A stretch of DNA of 64,000 nt from Setophaga petechia (taxonomy: Eukaryota > Chordata > Aves > Passeriformes > Parulidae): positions 12,426,936 to 12,490,935 of the forward strand of contig JANCRA010000025.1 of the NCBI GenBank assembly GCA_024362935.1. Direction: 5' to 3'. The position numbers were made by a program, and so were the translations under genes. Positions 1 to 54,623 of the stretch are shown one piece after another; the stretch's first letter is position 1; every line of letters starts with the position of its first letter. Below the pieces are notes generated by a model, which ran no database searches, was not told the DNA's origin, and was given only the letters and a program-made list of their open reading frames with translations.

Positions 1-32588
<32,588 letters not shown>

Positions 32589-33200
32589 GGCCGCAGGGGG
32601 AGGGGGGCGCCGCCGCCGCCGGGAGCGCAGGGCGGAGAGGGACGGCCGGAGGGCTCAGGGGCTGGGCCAGGGAGCGAGGCGCATCCCCCGGCGGCGCAGC
32701 CGGGCGGGGCGGCGGGATGTGCTGCCGAGAGCCGCTGTCGCCGTCCCGGCCGGGACCGCTGCCCCCGCCCGAGCCCCACTCCTCGCGTCCCGGCCCGCCG
32801 GAAGTGACGCGCCTTTCTCAGTCCTCCCCGGAAGTTTTTGCACGTTGCCATCCGACCCAAAAAGTAGTCCCTCCGCCTCGCTACGCCTGGAGAGGTGACT
32901 TCCGCGCCTGCCGCTCCCGGAGACGCCCCCGCGATAGATTCCAGCGCAAATTCGCCCCGTCCGCCGCCCCTCCGGCCACTGTGCCGGGGCAGGAGGGACA
33001 GGGGACCGGGGAGGGCGGGGCCACCGCCACTTCCGCCGCGGAGGAATGTGCGACGAAATCCAAGCCATTCACTTCCGGTTCCGCGAGGCCGCGTCGCCCA
33101 TTGTCTGTGCCGGACGTCAGGAGTGCCGCCAGAGGCCACGCCCCCCCGTGGCCACGCCTCAGTGCAGGCCCCGCCCCTGCCCTCAGGAGCGGTTGATGGC
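32589..33200 (-). promoter_or_regulatory. KDM5A CpG-island promoter with ETS motif cluster
   Basis: GC-rich sequence upstream of the KDM5A start codon. It contains five ETS-type motifs: CCGGAAGTGACG at 32798-32809, CCGGAAGT at 32828, ACTTCCGC at 32898 and 33029, and ACTTCCGG at 33071. The first merges with a TGACG CRE half-site. No TATA box is visible, as expected for a housekeeping CpG promoter. The transcription start is not defined by the sequence alone. Promoter role is inferred from position and composition. Confidence 0.7.
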
Positions 33201-33218
33201 GAAGGAGAGCGCCCGAAT

Positions 33219-33482
33219 GGGGAAGGGACCCACAAATATCATTGAGTCCGACTGCTGGCCCTGCACAGCCACCCCAACACTCACCCCCTGTGCCCGAGAG
33301 CATTGTCCAAACACTCCGTGAGCTCTGGCAGGCTGTGCTGTGCCCACTGCCCTGAGGAGCTTTTCCAATGCCCAACCACCCTCTGGGGCAAAAACCTTTT
33401 CCTGATACCCAACCTAAACCTGCCCTGGCACAGCTTCAGGCCATTGCCTCGGGTGCTGTCATTGTCACCACAGAGAGATCTG
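33219..33482 (-). mobile_element. CR1 LINE 3'-end fragment
   Basis: The stretch is the complement of an avian CR1 3' region. Shared blocks with the copy at 35171 include CATTGTCCAAACACTCC, GAGCTCTGGCAGGCTGTGCT and CAACCTGCCCTGGCACA-type text. It is truncated, as CR1 insertions usually are, and sits about 0.6 kb upstream of the KDM5A start codon. Confidence 0.8.
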
Positions 33483-34479
33483 TATCTTTTACCTATCCAT
33501 TGCAACGCAGTCTTCCAAAGTAAATTGTATGTCTTTTTAACCAAATAAGTTGTATGTCGTGTTTAACCAGAACTGTGCCTTCGCTGTCTACCAAATTTCA
33601 CTTTATTCTTACTGATTATTCAAACCTCCGTGCTGCTGTTCTATTTCAGCCTCAGGAAAAGTTAATTCCCTCCTTCTGTTACCAGGAGGCTTTACAAGAT
33701 CTGCTGCACGCAGATTAAAACATTTCTCTGCGTCACTTCCCTGCCAGATTAAAGAGGTGTCACCCACATTTTACGTGTGGGAAACACACCTCCAATGCAA
33801 ATGGCTAATTTTAACAGAATTTACAGGTGAGACCAAACTGATCTCATAAAATATTGAGCAAATTGAGGTTATCGTGTTGTTGCTGAGTATTCTTACATTT
33901 CATAGGGATATTCTGACATGGATGCTTGATAACTTTATGTAAGACTAAATAAGCATGTGGAATGCAGATGTTTCCTTACTAGTATCTAGAAAATATATAT
34001 TTCTACAAGCCCCTTCCACTTCTTTTCTTTTATTATTTGGTTGTGTCTCTCTTCTGATGAGCTGTACCAGAATCTTTTGAGGAAATACATGTGCCTTGTA
34101 TTCCCAACAACACAATCACCATGTACCCGATTTCTAAGATAAGCGGTGATTTGGCCAGGAATACCAGAAGGAAAAATCTCCCTGCTCAAAAGCTTTGTTT
34201 TGAGATCCACTCTTTTGCTGGTTCCCCTGTAGACTCTTCAAGGTTGTTTTGGTTTATGTTAAGATATTTAGGCTGGTGGAGGTCACTGGGAGGCAATGCT
34301 GGGAATGTTGCAGCAGCAAAACCTAAATATCCCATATAACCTGAGGGGACATTTTTCTCATAAGTTCTGCAAGAGAGCCTTTTTAAAAGAGAATGTTAAG
34401 CTTTTCTCTATTACTGCTCTGGTTTTGGGGCTGTTGGCCTTTAAAACATCTGTCCACATATTGTATTTGCAGGGACCTC
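33483..34479. other. Intergenic DNA between KDM5A and CCDC77
   Basis: About 1 kb of AT-rich sequence without any exon, RNA gene or repeat that I can recognise. Confidence 0.6.
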
Positions 34480-34882
34480 TGTGGCAGGGAGGAAGGAATG
34501 ATGAATCTGACTCCATATTCTCAGAAAGCTAATTTATTATTTGATGATACTATATTATATTAAAGAATACTATGCTAAACAATACTAAAGAATACAGAAA
34601 GGATACTTACAGAATGCTGAAAAGATAATAATGGAAACTCGTGACTCTCTCCAGAGTCCCAACACAGCTTGGCACTGATTGGCCAAAGAGCGAAAACAAC
34701 TCACACCAGAATCCAATGAAACAATCACCTGTGGGTAAACAATCTCCAAACACATTCCAAAGCAGCAAAACACAGGAGAATCAAATGTGATAAAAATTGT
34801 TTCCCTTTTTTCTGAGGCTTCTCAGCTCCCCAGGAGAAAAATACTGGGCAAAGGGATTGTTCCAGAGAATGTGAATGTGACA
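34480..34882 (-). mobile_element. Full-length solo LTR, reverse orientation
   Basis: Read on the minus strand it begins TGTCACATTCACATTCTCTG, contains TTTTCTCCTGGGGAGCTGAG, and ends with GGAGTCAGATTC...GCCACA. It is the same family as 5469-5902 and the fragments at 40395 and 41127. At about 403 bp with TG...CA ends it seems complete. It points toward KDM5A from 1.9 kb upstream. Flanking hexamers (GACCTC and GTCCAC) are similar but not identical. Confidence 0.75.
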
Positions 34883-35170
34883 GTCCACATGTACTCCATG
34901 TCAGTTTTTATTCTCCTTGGTTATCTGGGGTTATTTGTCATTTCCCTGAGAGAAGACTTCAGCCCCTCATACAATGTATGCAGCTGCTCTGTGAGAGTGG
35001 GGAGAGCCCCCTGTCCAACCCCTGGGAATCACAAATATCCTGAGCTGGAAGGGATCAACCAACAAGGGTCATCAGGGCCAGTCCCTGACAGCAGCCTTTC
35101 TTCTGGACGTTGCCAAGAGAAATGATCTACCCTGCTATTTTCTCTGTTTCATGAGAAAATTGATTTGATG

Positions 35171-35422
35171 GAGAATCAGAGAGTCACAGAATGTTCTGAG
35201 TTGGAAGAGACCCATAAATATCATTGAGTCCAGCTCCTGGCCCTGCACAGGACACCCCAAAAGTCACACCGTGTGCCTGAGACCATTGTCCAAACACTCC
35301 TTGAGCTCTGGCAGGCTGTGCTGTGCCCACTGTCCTGGGGAGCTGTTCAGTGCCCAATCACCCCTGGGAGAAAAACCTTATCCTGATACCGAACCTCAAC
35401 CTGCCCTGGCACAACTTCAGGG
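35171..35422 (-). mobile_element. CR1 LINE fragment, part 1 (interrupted)
   Basis: Complement of a CR1 3' end: AGAGTCACAGAATGTTCTGA, GAGACCCATAAATATCATTG, GAGCTCTGGCAGGCTGTGCT, CTGCCCTGGCACAACTTCAG. It stops abruptly where an LTR begins and resumes at 36001. Confidence 0.85.
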
Positions 35423-36000
35423 TGTGAAAATGCATATTATATGATTGGTTTTCTGGAAATATTAAAATGAATACTATATGCGTTATGTTGGAAAGTTATA
35501 CTGTATTAATCCTTTTTTTGTAGTGCTGTAGTGTGGTAGAATATAGTTTTAGGCTACAGAAACTATGTGATGTAAGATACTTTTTCTAACTAGCTCAAGG
35601 ACAGATAAAAGCAACAAGACACAAAAAACCCCAAGAGAAGAATTATTGCCTCCTTATCAGGAAGAACCAGACTTCGAGGGACCAAGACAATTGATTTACA
35701 AGATGAGGGACGAAGTTGACAATAACCAGAAAACACCTTTGTTTGAAAAGAATATTTGCATCATGTATGAGATATATGAATATGCAACAGGCTATTGCTT
35801 TTACGAGTTAATCCTTTGTTAGCAAGGTGTGTTTCTATGGCAGAGCGCCAGACACCGAGACATTAATAATTCTTTGCTTTTATTGTCCTAACTCTGATTG
35901 TCCAAATTCTCATTGCTCTAATTTTTATGACTATCTTTATAACTATTTTATTACTATTAAACTTTTAAAATTTTAACACAAGTGATTGGCGTTCTTCATA
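35423..36000 (+). mobile_element. Solo LTR inserted in a CR1 copy
   Basis: It begins TGTGAAAATGCATATTATAT and ends ATTGGCGTTCTTCATA. It is the same family as 36178-36796, sharing ATATGCAACAGGCTATTGCT and TATTACTATTAAACTTTTAA (a possible ATTAAA poly-A signal). The CR1 text CTTCAGG|GGCCATT is split by it with a short AGG repeat on both sides, so it inserted into the CR1. It reads toward CCDC77. Confidence 0.82.
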
Positions 36001-36110
36001 AGGCCATTCCTTCATGTCCTGTCACTGGTCACCAAAAAGAGATAAAAGCCTGCCCCTCCTCTTCCCCTCACAAAGAAACTGCAAATTGTGATAAGGAAGA
36101 ACCTTGTGGT
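36001..36110 (-). mobile_element. CR1 LINE fragment, part 2
   Basis: AGGCCATTCCTTCATGTCCT, GTCACTGGTCACC and GCCTGCCCCTCCTCTTCCCC continue the CR1 copy that stops at 35422. The parallel copy at 33219 reads straight through this junction (CTTCAGGCCATTGCCTCGGG), which proves the interruption. The right end is approximate. Confidence 0.78.
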
Positions 36111-36177
36111 TTCATAAATAAGCCTTTTTTTGACAAAAAAGAAGTCTATGTCTCTTAAACAAAGTCTTATTGCTGAG

Positions 36178-36796
36178 TGTGAAAAATGCGTATTTTATTA
36201 TTGGCTTTTCTCAAATATTAAAATGAATATGATATGTGTTATGTTAGAAAGTTATGCTGTATTTATTTTCTTAAGTAGTGTGTTAAATATCGTTTTAGTT
36301 TATAGCGTAATGTTAAAATAGAAACTATGCTATGTAAGACTTATTTTTTTAAAAGAGAGAACTCGCACCAACATAGCAGCCACAGGATACCTAATCTTTC
36401 AGAGAAAAAGAATTTATTGCTCCCTTATCAGAAGAAACTTAATTCTTCCTGCCTCGCTCAGCCCTGAAGACACTGTTAGGATTAATAGGAAGAAGCTGAC
36501 ACTGACCAAACAGAATCCTTTGTTTGAATAGAATTTATGCATAATGTATGAGATGTATGAATATGCAACAGGCTATTGCTTTTAAGGGTTAATCCTCTGC
36601 TAACGTGGGTCCTTTTTCGGGCTTATTTTGTCCAGAAAAAGGTACCTGGACGTTCCGTAACTCTTTGTTCTTATTGTCTCATATTGTCCTAAATCCTAAT
36701 TGTCCACATTTTTATTACTCTTATTACTATTTTATAACCATTCTATTACTATTAAACTTTTAAAATTTTAAAAACAAGTGATTCGCATTTTTCACA
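36178..36796 (+). mobile_element. Complete solo LTR with 5 bp target duplication
   Basis: The 619 bp element has perfect 13 bp inverted ends, TGTGAAAAATGCG and CGCATTTTTCACA, and is flanked by CTGAG on both sides (36173-36177 and 36797-36801). The TG...CA ends, the ATTAAA signal near the 3' end and the lack of coding capacity make it a solo LTR rather than a DNA transposon. It is a second copy of the family at 35423. It reads toward CCDC77, ending about 0.67 kb before its start codon. Confidence 0.88.
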
Positions 36797-36831
36797 CTGA
36801 GCAAATTGGTTTTTTCCTCCAGCACACTTAA

Positions 36832-36875
36832 CAAATTAGGAAATCGTTTGAAAATAATAAATTAGGAAATCGTTT
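36832..36875. repeat. Short direct repeat
   Basis: AAATTAGGAAATCGTTTG occurs twice within about 45 bp just right of the LTR. This is a local duplication of no evident function. Confidence 0.85.
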
Positions 36876-37139
36876 GCATAAATGGCAACACTTAGGTACT
36901 ACTGGGAATACATGAGGAGGATGAGGAGGCTAAAAGGCACCAGGATGACCTAAAGAACACATTCAATTCAGCCAGAATTTGTGCCCGTAATTTCTTGTAG
37001 CCGCTTCCGAGTGCCAGGTCACGTTCAAAGGAAAAGGGGCGTTTTGCATTGTCTGTTTTGCTGGTGTGGATAAAGGTTGATTTTATTTCGCCCGTAGAGA
37101 ATCACTGCCCTCATAAGCACAGGCCCGGGACACGGCCAT

Positions 37140-37464
37140 AGGCCCTCGGGCGACCCAGAACTACAACTCCCAGACGCGCCTGCGCGGAACCGCTGCCGCC
37201 CGTGTCGCGAGCGCTGATTGGCGCAGGCCGCCGGCTATGAATGAAAGTCCGTCTGTGATTGGAGGAGCCCGCGGGGGCGGGGCGTCGCGCCGTTTAAGCC
37301 GCGGCGGGGCCGGTGCAGCCGTTGCTCGGCCGTTGGGGCTCTGAGGGGCGGAACCTCCATCCGGGGACCTCTATCCCGGGGCTTTTCCAGCGGGGCTCCT
37401 GCCGGGCACCCCCCCCCCACTTTCACCAGCCTACCGGGGTGCCCGAAGCCCCTTTCCCCCACCC
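37140..37464 (+). promoter_or_regulatory. CCDC77 CpG-rich promoter and 5' UTR
   Basis: ACTACAACTCCCAGACGCG at 37160-37178 is a ZNF143/SBS-type motif. It is followed by TGCGCG (NRF1-like half-site) and two inverted CCAAT boxes (ATTGG at 37217 and 37258, 41 bp apart), a spacing often seen for NF-Y pairs. There is no TATA box. Position directly before CCDC77 exon 1 supports promoter function. The exact start of transcription is not determined. Confidence 0.72.
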
Positions 37465-48738
<11,274 letters not shown>

Positions 48739-49500
48739 AGCTGAATTATTAGCTGGCATCCTAATTTTAGGAATAGTACATTGCTAGACTTGAATACTCC
48801 TATGAAAGAACAGCTCCTGCTTGTTTGTTTCCTGGCATCCATCAACAGAAATTTGAGGAAATCTGCTCTTGAGCCATTCCTAATATACCAGATTATATTG
48901 CTGTTTGAGCTGAGAGATGGCACCTGATAAAACTGACTTTAAAAGTTCATGATGCCTGATATATCAGGAGTGTGTGTGTGACTATATCTTCATATCTGTG
49001 GTAGGGATCAGTGTGTACTGTCCTTTGCCTTTGTTTGGAGCATATTATAAATCACATACATGGTTATAATGAAATTAGTAATCCTAGAAGGACCTAGGTG
49101 AAGATCTGATTTTTGGCTGACATTTTCCTATGTGAGAAGCAGCTTTTAAAATAGTTCCATGATTCCTGTTTTGGTGCTTAACACCTCAGGATGTAACTGG
49201 AAAGTCTGTACTGAAATGTCTTACATTTGACTCCTGGACAGGATACCTATTTTAAATTGTTCCTGTTTGCTTGGTTTTAACCTAATTGGAATAAACCTAA
49301 CTGATTTAATTTGGTGGGAAAAGATAACCCATTCTAGAGCTCTTCTGCAAGGATGAGCAACATTTACACAAGTTCTGAATGCTTGGTTGGGACGGAGATA
49401 CTACACAACTAAAATTCATCTTCTCTTCCCCTTCCTCACAGTTTTTTTAACATGCAGAGGAAGCCCATAATAAAGGGGACTTAGTATCTTCCTTAACCAC
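48739..49500 (+). other. CCDC77 3' UTR and candidate poly-A signals
   Basis: Non-coding sequence after the stop codon with AATAAA at 49290-49295 and again at 49469-49474. Either could end the transcript. The true cleavage site cannot be read from sequence alone. Confidence 0.55.
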
Positions 49501-52500
49501 CATATTATCTTTGTAGCTCTAAACAAGGTCATGGTTATGTGCAGAGAAATCATGACCAGCTTTTGCTACAGCAGTGGTTGCTACTGAGCTGTAACAAACT
49601 GGGGTGGAAGAGCAGGTGCACAGTTGCTACGTGAGACCTGTAACTGTAGCTGTACGTGGTGATTGTCTTCATACCAGACATCACAATTCTAGAAAACAGA
49701 TGAAATCATGACAAGGGTTTCAACATTTTAATTGCAGGTATTCATGCTTTTACTGCAGCATCCAGAAATCTTGGCCACCTTGCAGCCTGAGAGCAGATCT
49801 GTAGTGGAGAATGGATTTCAATGCCTCTGTTTCCTACTTTACTCTTTTTACCTTGTTTCTGAAGTATACACCATATAAGCTTCCAGCACTTACTTCCCCT
49901 TTGAGCAGAGCTGAGTGTGTGAAAGCAGGCAGTTTCTTTTAGGTGGAAGTGGCCATACAGATCCTCATTTAATGTTTCATAGGTAGATATGGAAAAGATG
50001 GATGTGAAGGTTTGGAGAAGGAAGAATTGTTTTTATAGCATCACCTAAAGCAATGCAGGAGGGGAAATGCCCTTAAGACACCCATACCCACCTAAGTTGT
50101 CTTAACCTTTTTGTGACAAACTTGCTGTCCCTTATGGTCCTGTACTGTGGCTTTTATTCTGTATGTGTTCTTGAGGGCAATTGATCAGACTTCAGTGTCC
50201 TGACAGTCTCTGGGTGCTCAATAACACTGCAGCTTGCAAGGGGCTGTTTTAAAGGATGTTGCACTGATCAGTTGAGCTGAAAATGCTGAACTGTTCAGAA
50301 ACTGGTTCATGGACAACTCGGGTGCTGATGTGATGTGCTCAGTTAAGGAAGGATATTTCATGCTATCCATCATTTAGTCTCACTCTCTCCTAGCTGGCTG
50401 GTGTTTTCATAGAGAAATCAAGCTAATTAAAGTGAGTTTGTATGTGAAATAACAAACTACTGGTTTGAAGATATCAGTCCTATCACAGGACCTAAAAGGC
50501 TGTTTCTGGAAATTGCTACATAATGAAACCTTAGCCACTCATTCAGCAGCATCCATCTACTTAAATTCAGCTAATGAGAACCTAGTAAAAAGGTCTCTTG
50601 AACCTATAGAATCCTGTTTATTTTCAGCTCTTCCCAGCTGAAGAAGTGCCTGTGAAATGACATTCTCCTCACTGGAAAGCCATGAGGTATGTCTGGGTAA
50701 AGACTTCAAGCTCTGACATTCAGGTTTGTAAAACTGGGAGGAAGTATTGGGGGAAGAAGGATGTAAATGTTTAATTTCCTGGCTTCCTTACCAATATTCT
50801 TTAGACTTCAGAAGGACTGAACAGAATAAAATGACAACATTCCTAAGATATCTGCTAGTGTATCAAAATCCAAGCACAGTTTGAACATGATTCTTAATAT
50901 GTCACTAGGCTATGAACACTTCCTATGTGAGGGGGTGGGAGGGAAATTACAGTATTGTTACTCTGTAAATCCATTTTATTTGGATGCTTGAATATTTTTC
51001 CAAGTGCAGGAAGTGCAAAGTATTGTACACACTCTGTGTGACATCACGTGGTCATGTGAAATGTTGCCAGAACAAATGGGGACCTTCATGCCAAGAACTG
51101 CTCTAAAGAGCCAAGTGCTTCCTACCACTGACAGCTACCCTTGGAAATGTCAACAAAGCATTATTGGAATTTTCAAAGGGGTTTCCTGGGAGAAGTTCCA
51201 CTACCTTAATTATTCTTTTTTTTTTCCCTACAATTTTTGGGTAGAAATAAAAAAATAGCATTTACTCTGAAGATAGATTAGCTTTTTTGATAATTGAAGT
51301 TAGCAATGGTGACTTGTATCATTTCAATACAGCTAATGCCAGGTTATGACGGAATCTGAAAGATTTGCAAAGTGTCTGCCTCTAAGATTAGAGAGACTAT
51401 ACTACAGGATTAAAGGTTAGAACTGGACAAATGTTCTTATTGTGAACCAAGATACTAAAATATCTCTTGCATAACTAGGAAAAAATGAGGAGCAGGGGAA
51501 ACCTTATTGTTGTATAGCTTCAATTAAGGAAGGAGTGCCTACTTTTCAGAAGGAATGTTGAAATATTAGTTAAGGCACAGAACCACAGATGATTCAGAGG
51601 AAAAGGTTGTGCAAGGGCTCATTTTGTCTTGCATTAAGAAGATGGATTAATGTGTCTCATGAAGACAAAAAAAACCCTACCAAAAGCCTCTCTATCCTAG
51701 CAGGGCAATGCTGAGTAACAAGAAGTAGCCTGAACCTTAAGTAAATTTAAAAAGGCATACATTTTTAGTAGGGAGATAGTGCTTTTCCACCTTACTATAA
51801 CAAACTAGGTGTGGAGGTAACAAATTCTCCATCTTTATCTTCAAATCAAAAAATTACTTCACCTTTATTAACTTGTTTTAATAAGTTAGTGGGTTTGACC
51901 CATTAGAAATTCATGAAATATGATGACATGAGCTAACAGGAAATAATTTAGTGGCTCCTTCTGGCTTCAAACCTGTGATGTATTTATATGCAGTATCTGT
52001 TGGAGCTTTTTAGTTTTCATGCAGTTGTTTTAATTATAGGGACATGCTATGTCAGCTAACTCTACACAGCAAGGTTATGCAAGGTAAAACAAAACCAAAA
52101 TAAAAATAATCTCTTGTGAATTTCCTGTATCACAATCTGCAGTAATTCCCAAGTGAATTGGTGTTGTGACTGTACTCAGGCAGGCCAACAGTTCTCATAG
52201 GTGTTAGAATAAGTCTAAAGAGTAATGTAGTATATGCTTGTATGCAGTGGCTGTATTTAAATTGCTTATGTAAATAGGATTATCACTTCAGAAACACATT
52301 TTACCACTGTGGATGGACTCTCTGGGCAGCCTGATATTCTGGAATTGAAATGTTTCTATGGAGGCCAGGAATTCTTTGACAATCAGATAGTATTTCTGAG
52401 TCTAGCTGGGAGCAGCATGCCTGTGTACTTTGTTCTGGTAGATCTGTTCATAGTCATGTGAAGGGATGTTGTTCAGATTTTAATTAAAGCTCACAAACAC

Positions 52501-54196
52501 ATTTAATTTAATGTTTTAGAATGTGTTTTTATCTAAGTCAAAATCTTAATAAAAGTGTCCTATTTGTCCTCATTCAAAGTGGTATCATAGGTCATGAGTA
52601 TGTTATGATCAGTTTTCTTTCTAATTTTTCTGCAATATTTTGCTTTTCTCTTTTCCAGTTACTTTAAATTGTAACCCTACTCCCTAAAGAGTTTTTCTTA
52701 AATGTGCAAGTCTAGCTGTAGAAGTATACACCTTTTTTAGCCTGCAGACTGGGATTATGTACCAAAACATTCTTGGACACAGTGTAGAAAGTGATTGGTG
52801 GGAGCTGCAGTGATTTTTTTTGCTGCCTTTGTAGGGTTTTAGACAAAGAGAGCGAAGTTTGGATTCTTAGGTTGCATCAAATATTAAGGACCTACTGTCC
52901 AAAACAGGCCATCAGAGGTAACCAGTATTTAACCCACTGGCAGGAAACAGTTCTGCTATGACTGAAGTATTTGAGAGGAGTATAGTGGACTTCTGGTATC
53001 TCCCATTTGGTACCAAGTGAACTGTTGGAGAAAAGGCATCTCTGAATGTGGGGTAGAGTGACTGCCCTTCAAGCAAGCTCCAGAAATGCAGCTTGAAAAA
53101 CAGAGCCCTCAGTAGGGTTGACTGTTCACTTACACTGACTAAATTGCATATTTTAAGGATTGTGATGCTGTTGGACTGGGGACAGATGTGTAAATACAGA
53201 TTATTTGGGTTTATTCAGAAAACCCTGAAGGGCTTTTAACACAGAAGTGCTTCGATGTTAAAGCAAGACAATTATTAACTGCACAGGCACGAAGGGAAAT
53301 GGGCTCACCACTCTTGAAATTAATCTGATTTTTATAAAAAGTTCAGGATTTACTTGATGAGGCATGTCTGGGATGTGCCAAATGCTCCTGTATTGATTCA
53401 GAGATCAAATTGCTTTTCTTTTACAGTAAATATTTCTCTCAGTATGGTGTCAGTTTTAAACCATCCAGTACAACAGTTTTCCCTCTTCAGTCCTAGTTTG
53501 GGTGGACAGATGTCTACAGGGAATGTTGCTCATCTCTGTGCTCTGTAATGTCTCTGATAATGTGACTGTGATGCATCTTTGGGACTTCTTGAAGAGCAAG
53601 GATGATGAGCACAGTCACTTAAAATAGAAACCAAGCATTATTATTAATATGCTAGACAGGGTTAGGAAGAAATTATGCAAGACTAGACTGAAAACATGAA
53701 TTTCCCAAATTCTCAAATACATATGTTTGTCTTTCATTATGAGAAATATCTAAAACCTGCAAAGTCTCTTGAAAGTTCTCAGCTTAAAAAACCTTTTTCA
53801 GAAAGTGCAAGTGTGTGCTCTAAATATCAAGAGATGGTTCTAATGTGCAAAAAAGCAATTTAGGTCAACTCGTGGGGCAGGTCCTCTGCATTCAGGAGGT
53901 GTTCCTAGAGCACTGGATGAAGTTCATGTGAAAATGTGGCCCCTTGCCAGCTGAAAAGGAAGGGCAACCAATTCTATGTAACTTTATCTGGACAGTGGGG
54001 ACTTGAGAGCTAAGGAAGGAGTTATGGAGTGAAAAGACACAAGCATGAATGAGGCTTTGCACCCAGACAGACAAGCTGGAGGAGAGCAATGGGATCCTGA
54101 TCCTGTCAGTCAAAGTCATGGCTGTGTGAGCAGCAAGAGGAAATCACAAACCCCAACCCAGCCACACCATACAATGCTGGCAGTGTAATTGCATTG
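49501..54196. other. Intergenic DNA, CCDC77 to B4GALNT3, left part
   Basis: AT-rich non-coding DNA. I see no conserved-looking exon, RNA gene or recognisable transposon. Short open frames here have no family resemblance. Confidence 0.6.
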
Positions 54197-54204
54197 GTAA
54201 AATA

Positions 54205-54615
54205 GCAGAATGAAACACATGAGACTCCATTTTCTTCATGGTGGAAAAAGCCTATTCTTTATTCACATAACTCATTTTTTTACAGACCTTGTGTGGGACT
54301 CCAATTGGTTAGGAGCTTTCTTGCCAATTTATTGGTTAGTAAAAGCTATTTTACTTGTCCATCAAATCTCTCTCCTCTTAAATTGTTTACATATTTTCTT
54401 CACTGGTTCCCATGGGGTAGATTTAATGTTTATGCAGATGCTACTTGTTTTTCACCCAGGAATAGGCTCTTATATTAATGAACTGTTCACACCAGGATTG
54501 CTTTCACATGGGAACTTGCAAACTGCTGGCTTGACAAGGCCAGCCACTGATATAACAGAGCAGACCTAATTTTATAAGGTCTTTCTTTTATATTTTTTTT
54601 TTCCTTACTGCACCA
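54205..54615 (-). mobile_element. Solo LTR-like element, second copy of the 18.3 kb family
   Basis: Shares GACTCCATTTTCTTCATGGT, GGGACTCCAATTGGTTAG, ACCCAGGAATAG and GATTGCTTTCACATGGGAAC with 18303-18731. GTAAAATA flanks it on both sides (54197-54204 and 54616-54623), which fits a target-site duplication, though 8 bp is longer than usual for an LTR. A TG...CA reading would start at 54220. AATAAA on the minus strand sets the orientation. Confidence 0.7.
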
Positions 54616-54623
54616 GTAAAATA

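Noticed and set aside
36178..36796. A MITE-type DNA transposon
   Set aside because: The inverted ends are long, but TG...CA termini, the 3' ATTAAA signal and the size favour a solo LTR.
35423..36801. A small provirus with two LTRs
   Set aside because: The 177 bp between the copies is mostly CR1 sequence, and each LTR has its own insertion context, so these are separate solo LTRs.
37281..37300. A CDE/CHR cell-cycle element in the CCDC77 promoter (GTTTAAG)
   Set aside because: TTTAAG is not a recognised CHR core, so the match is too weak to list.
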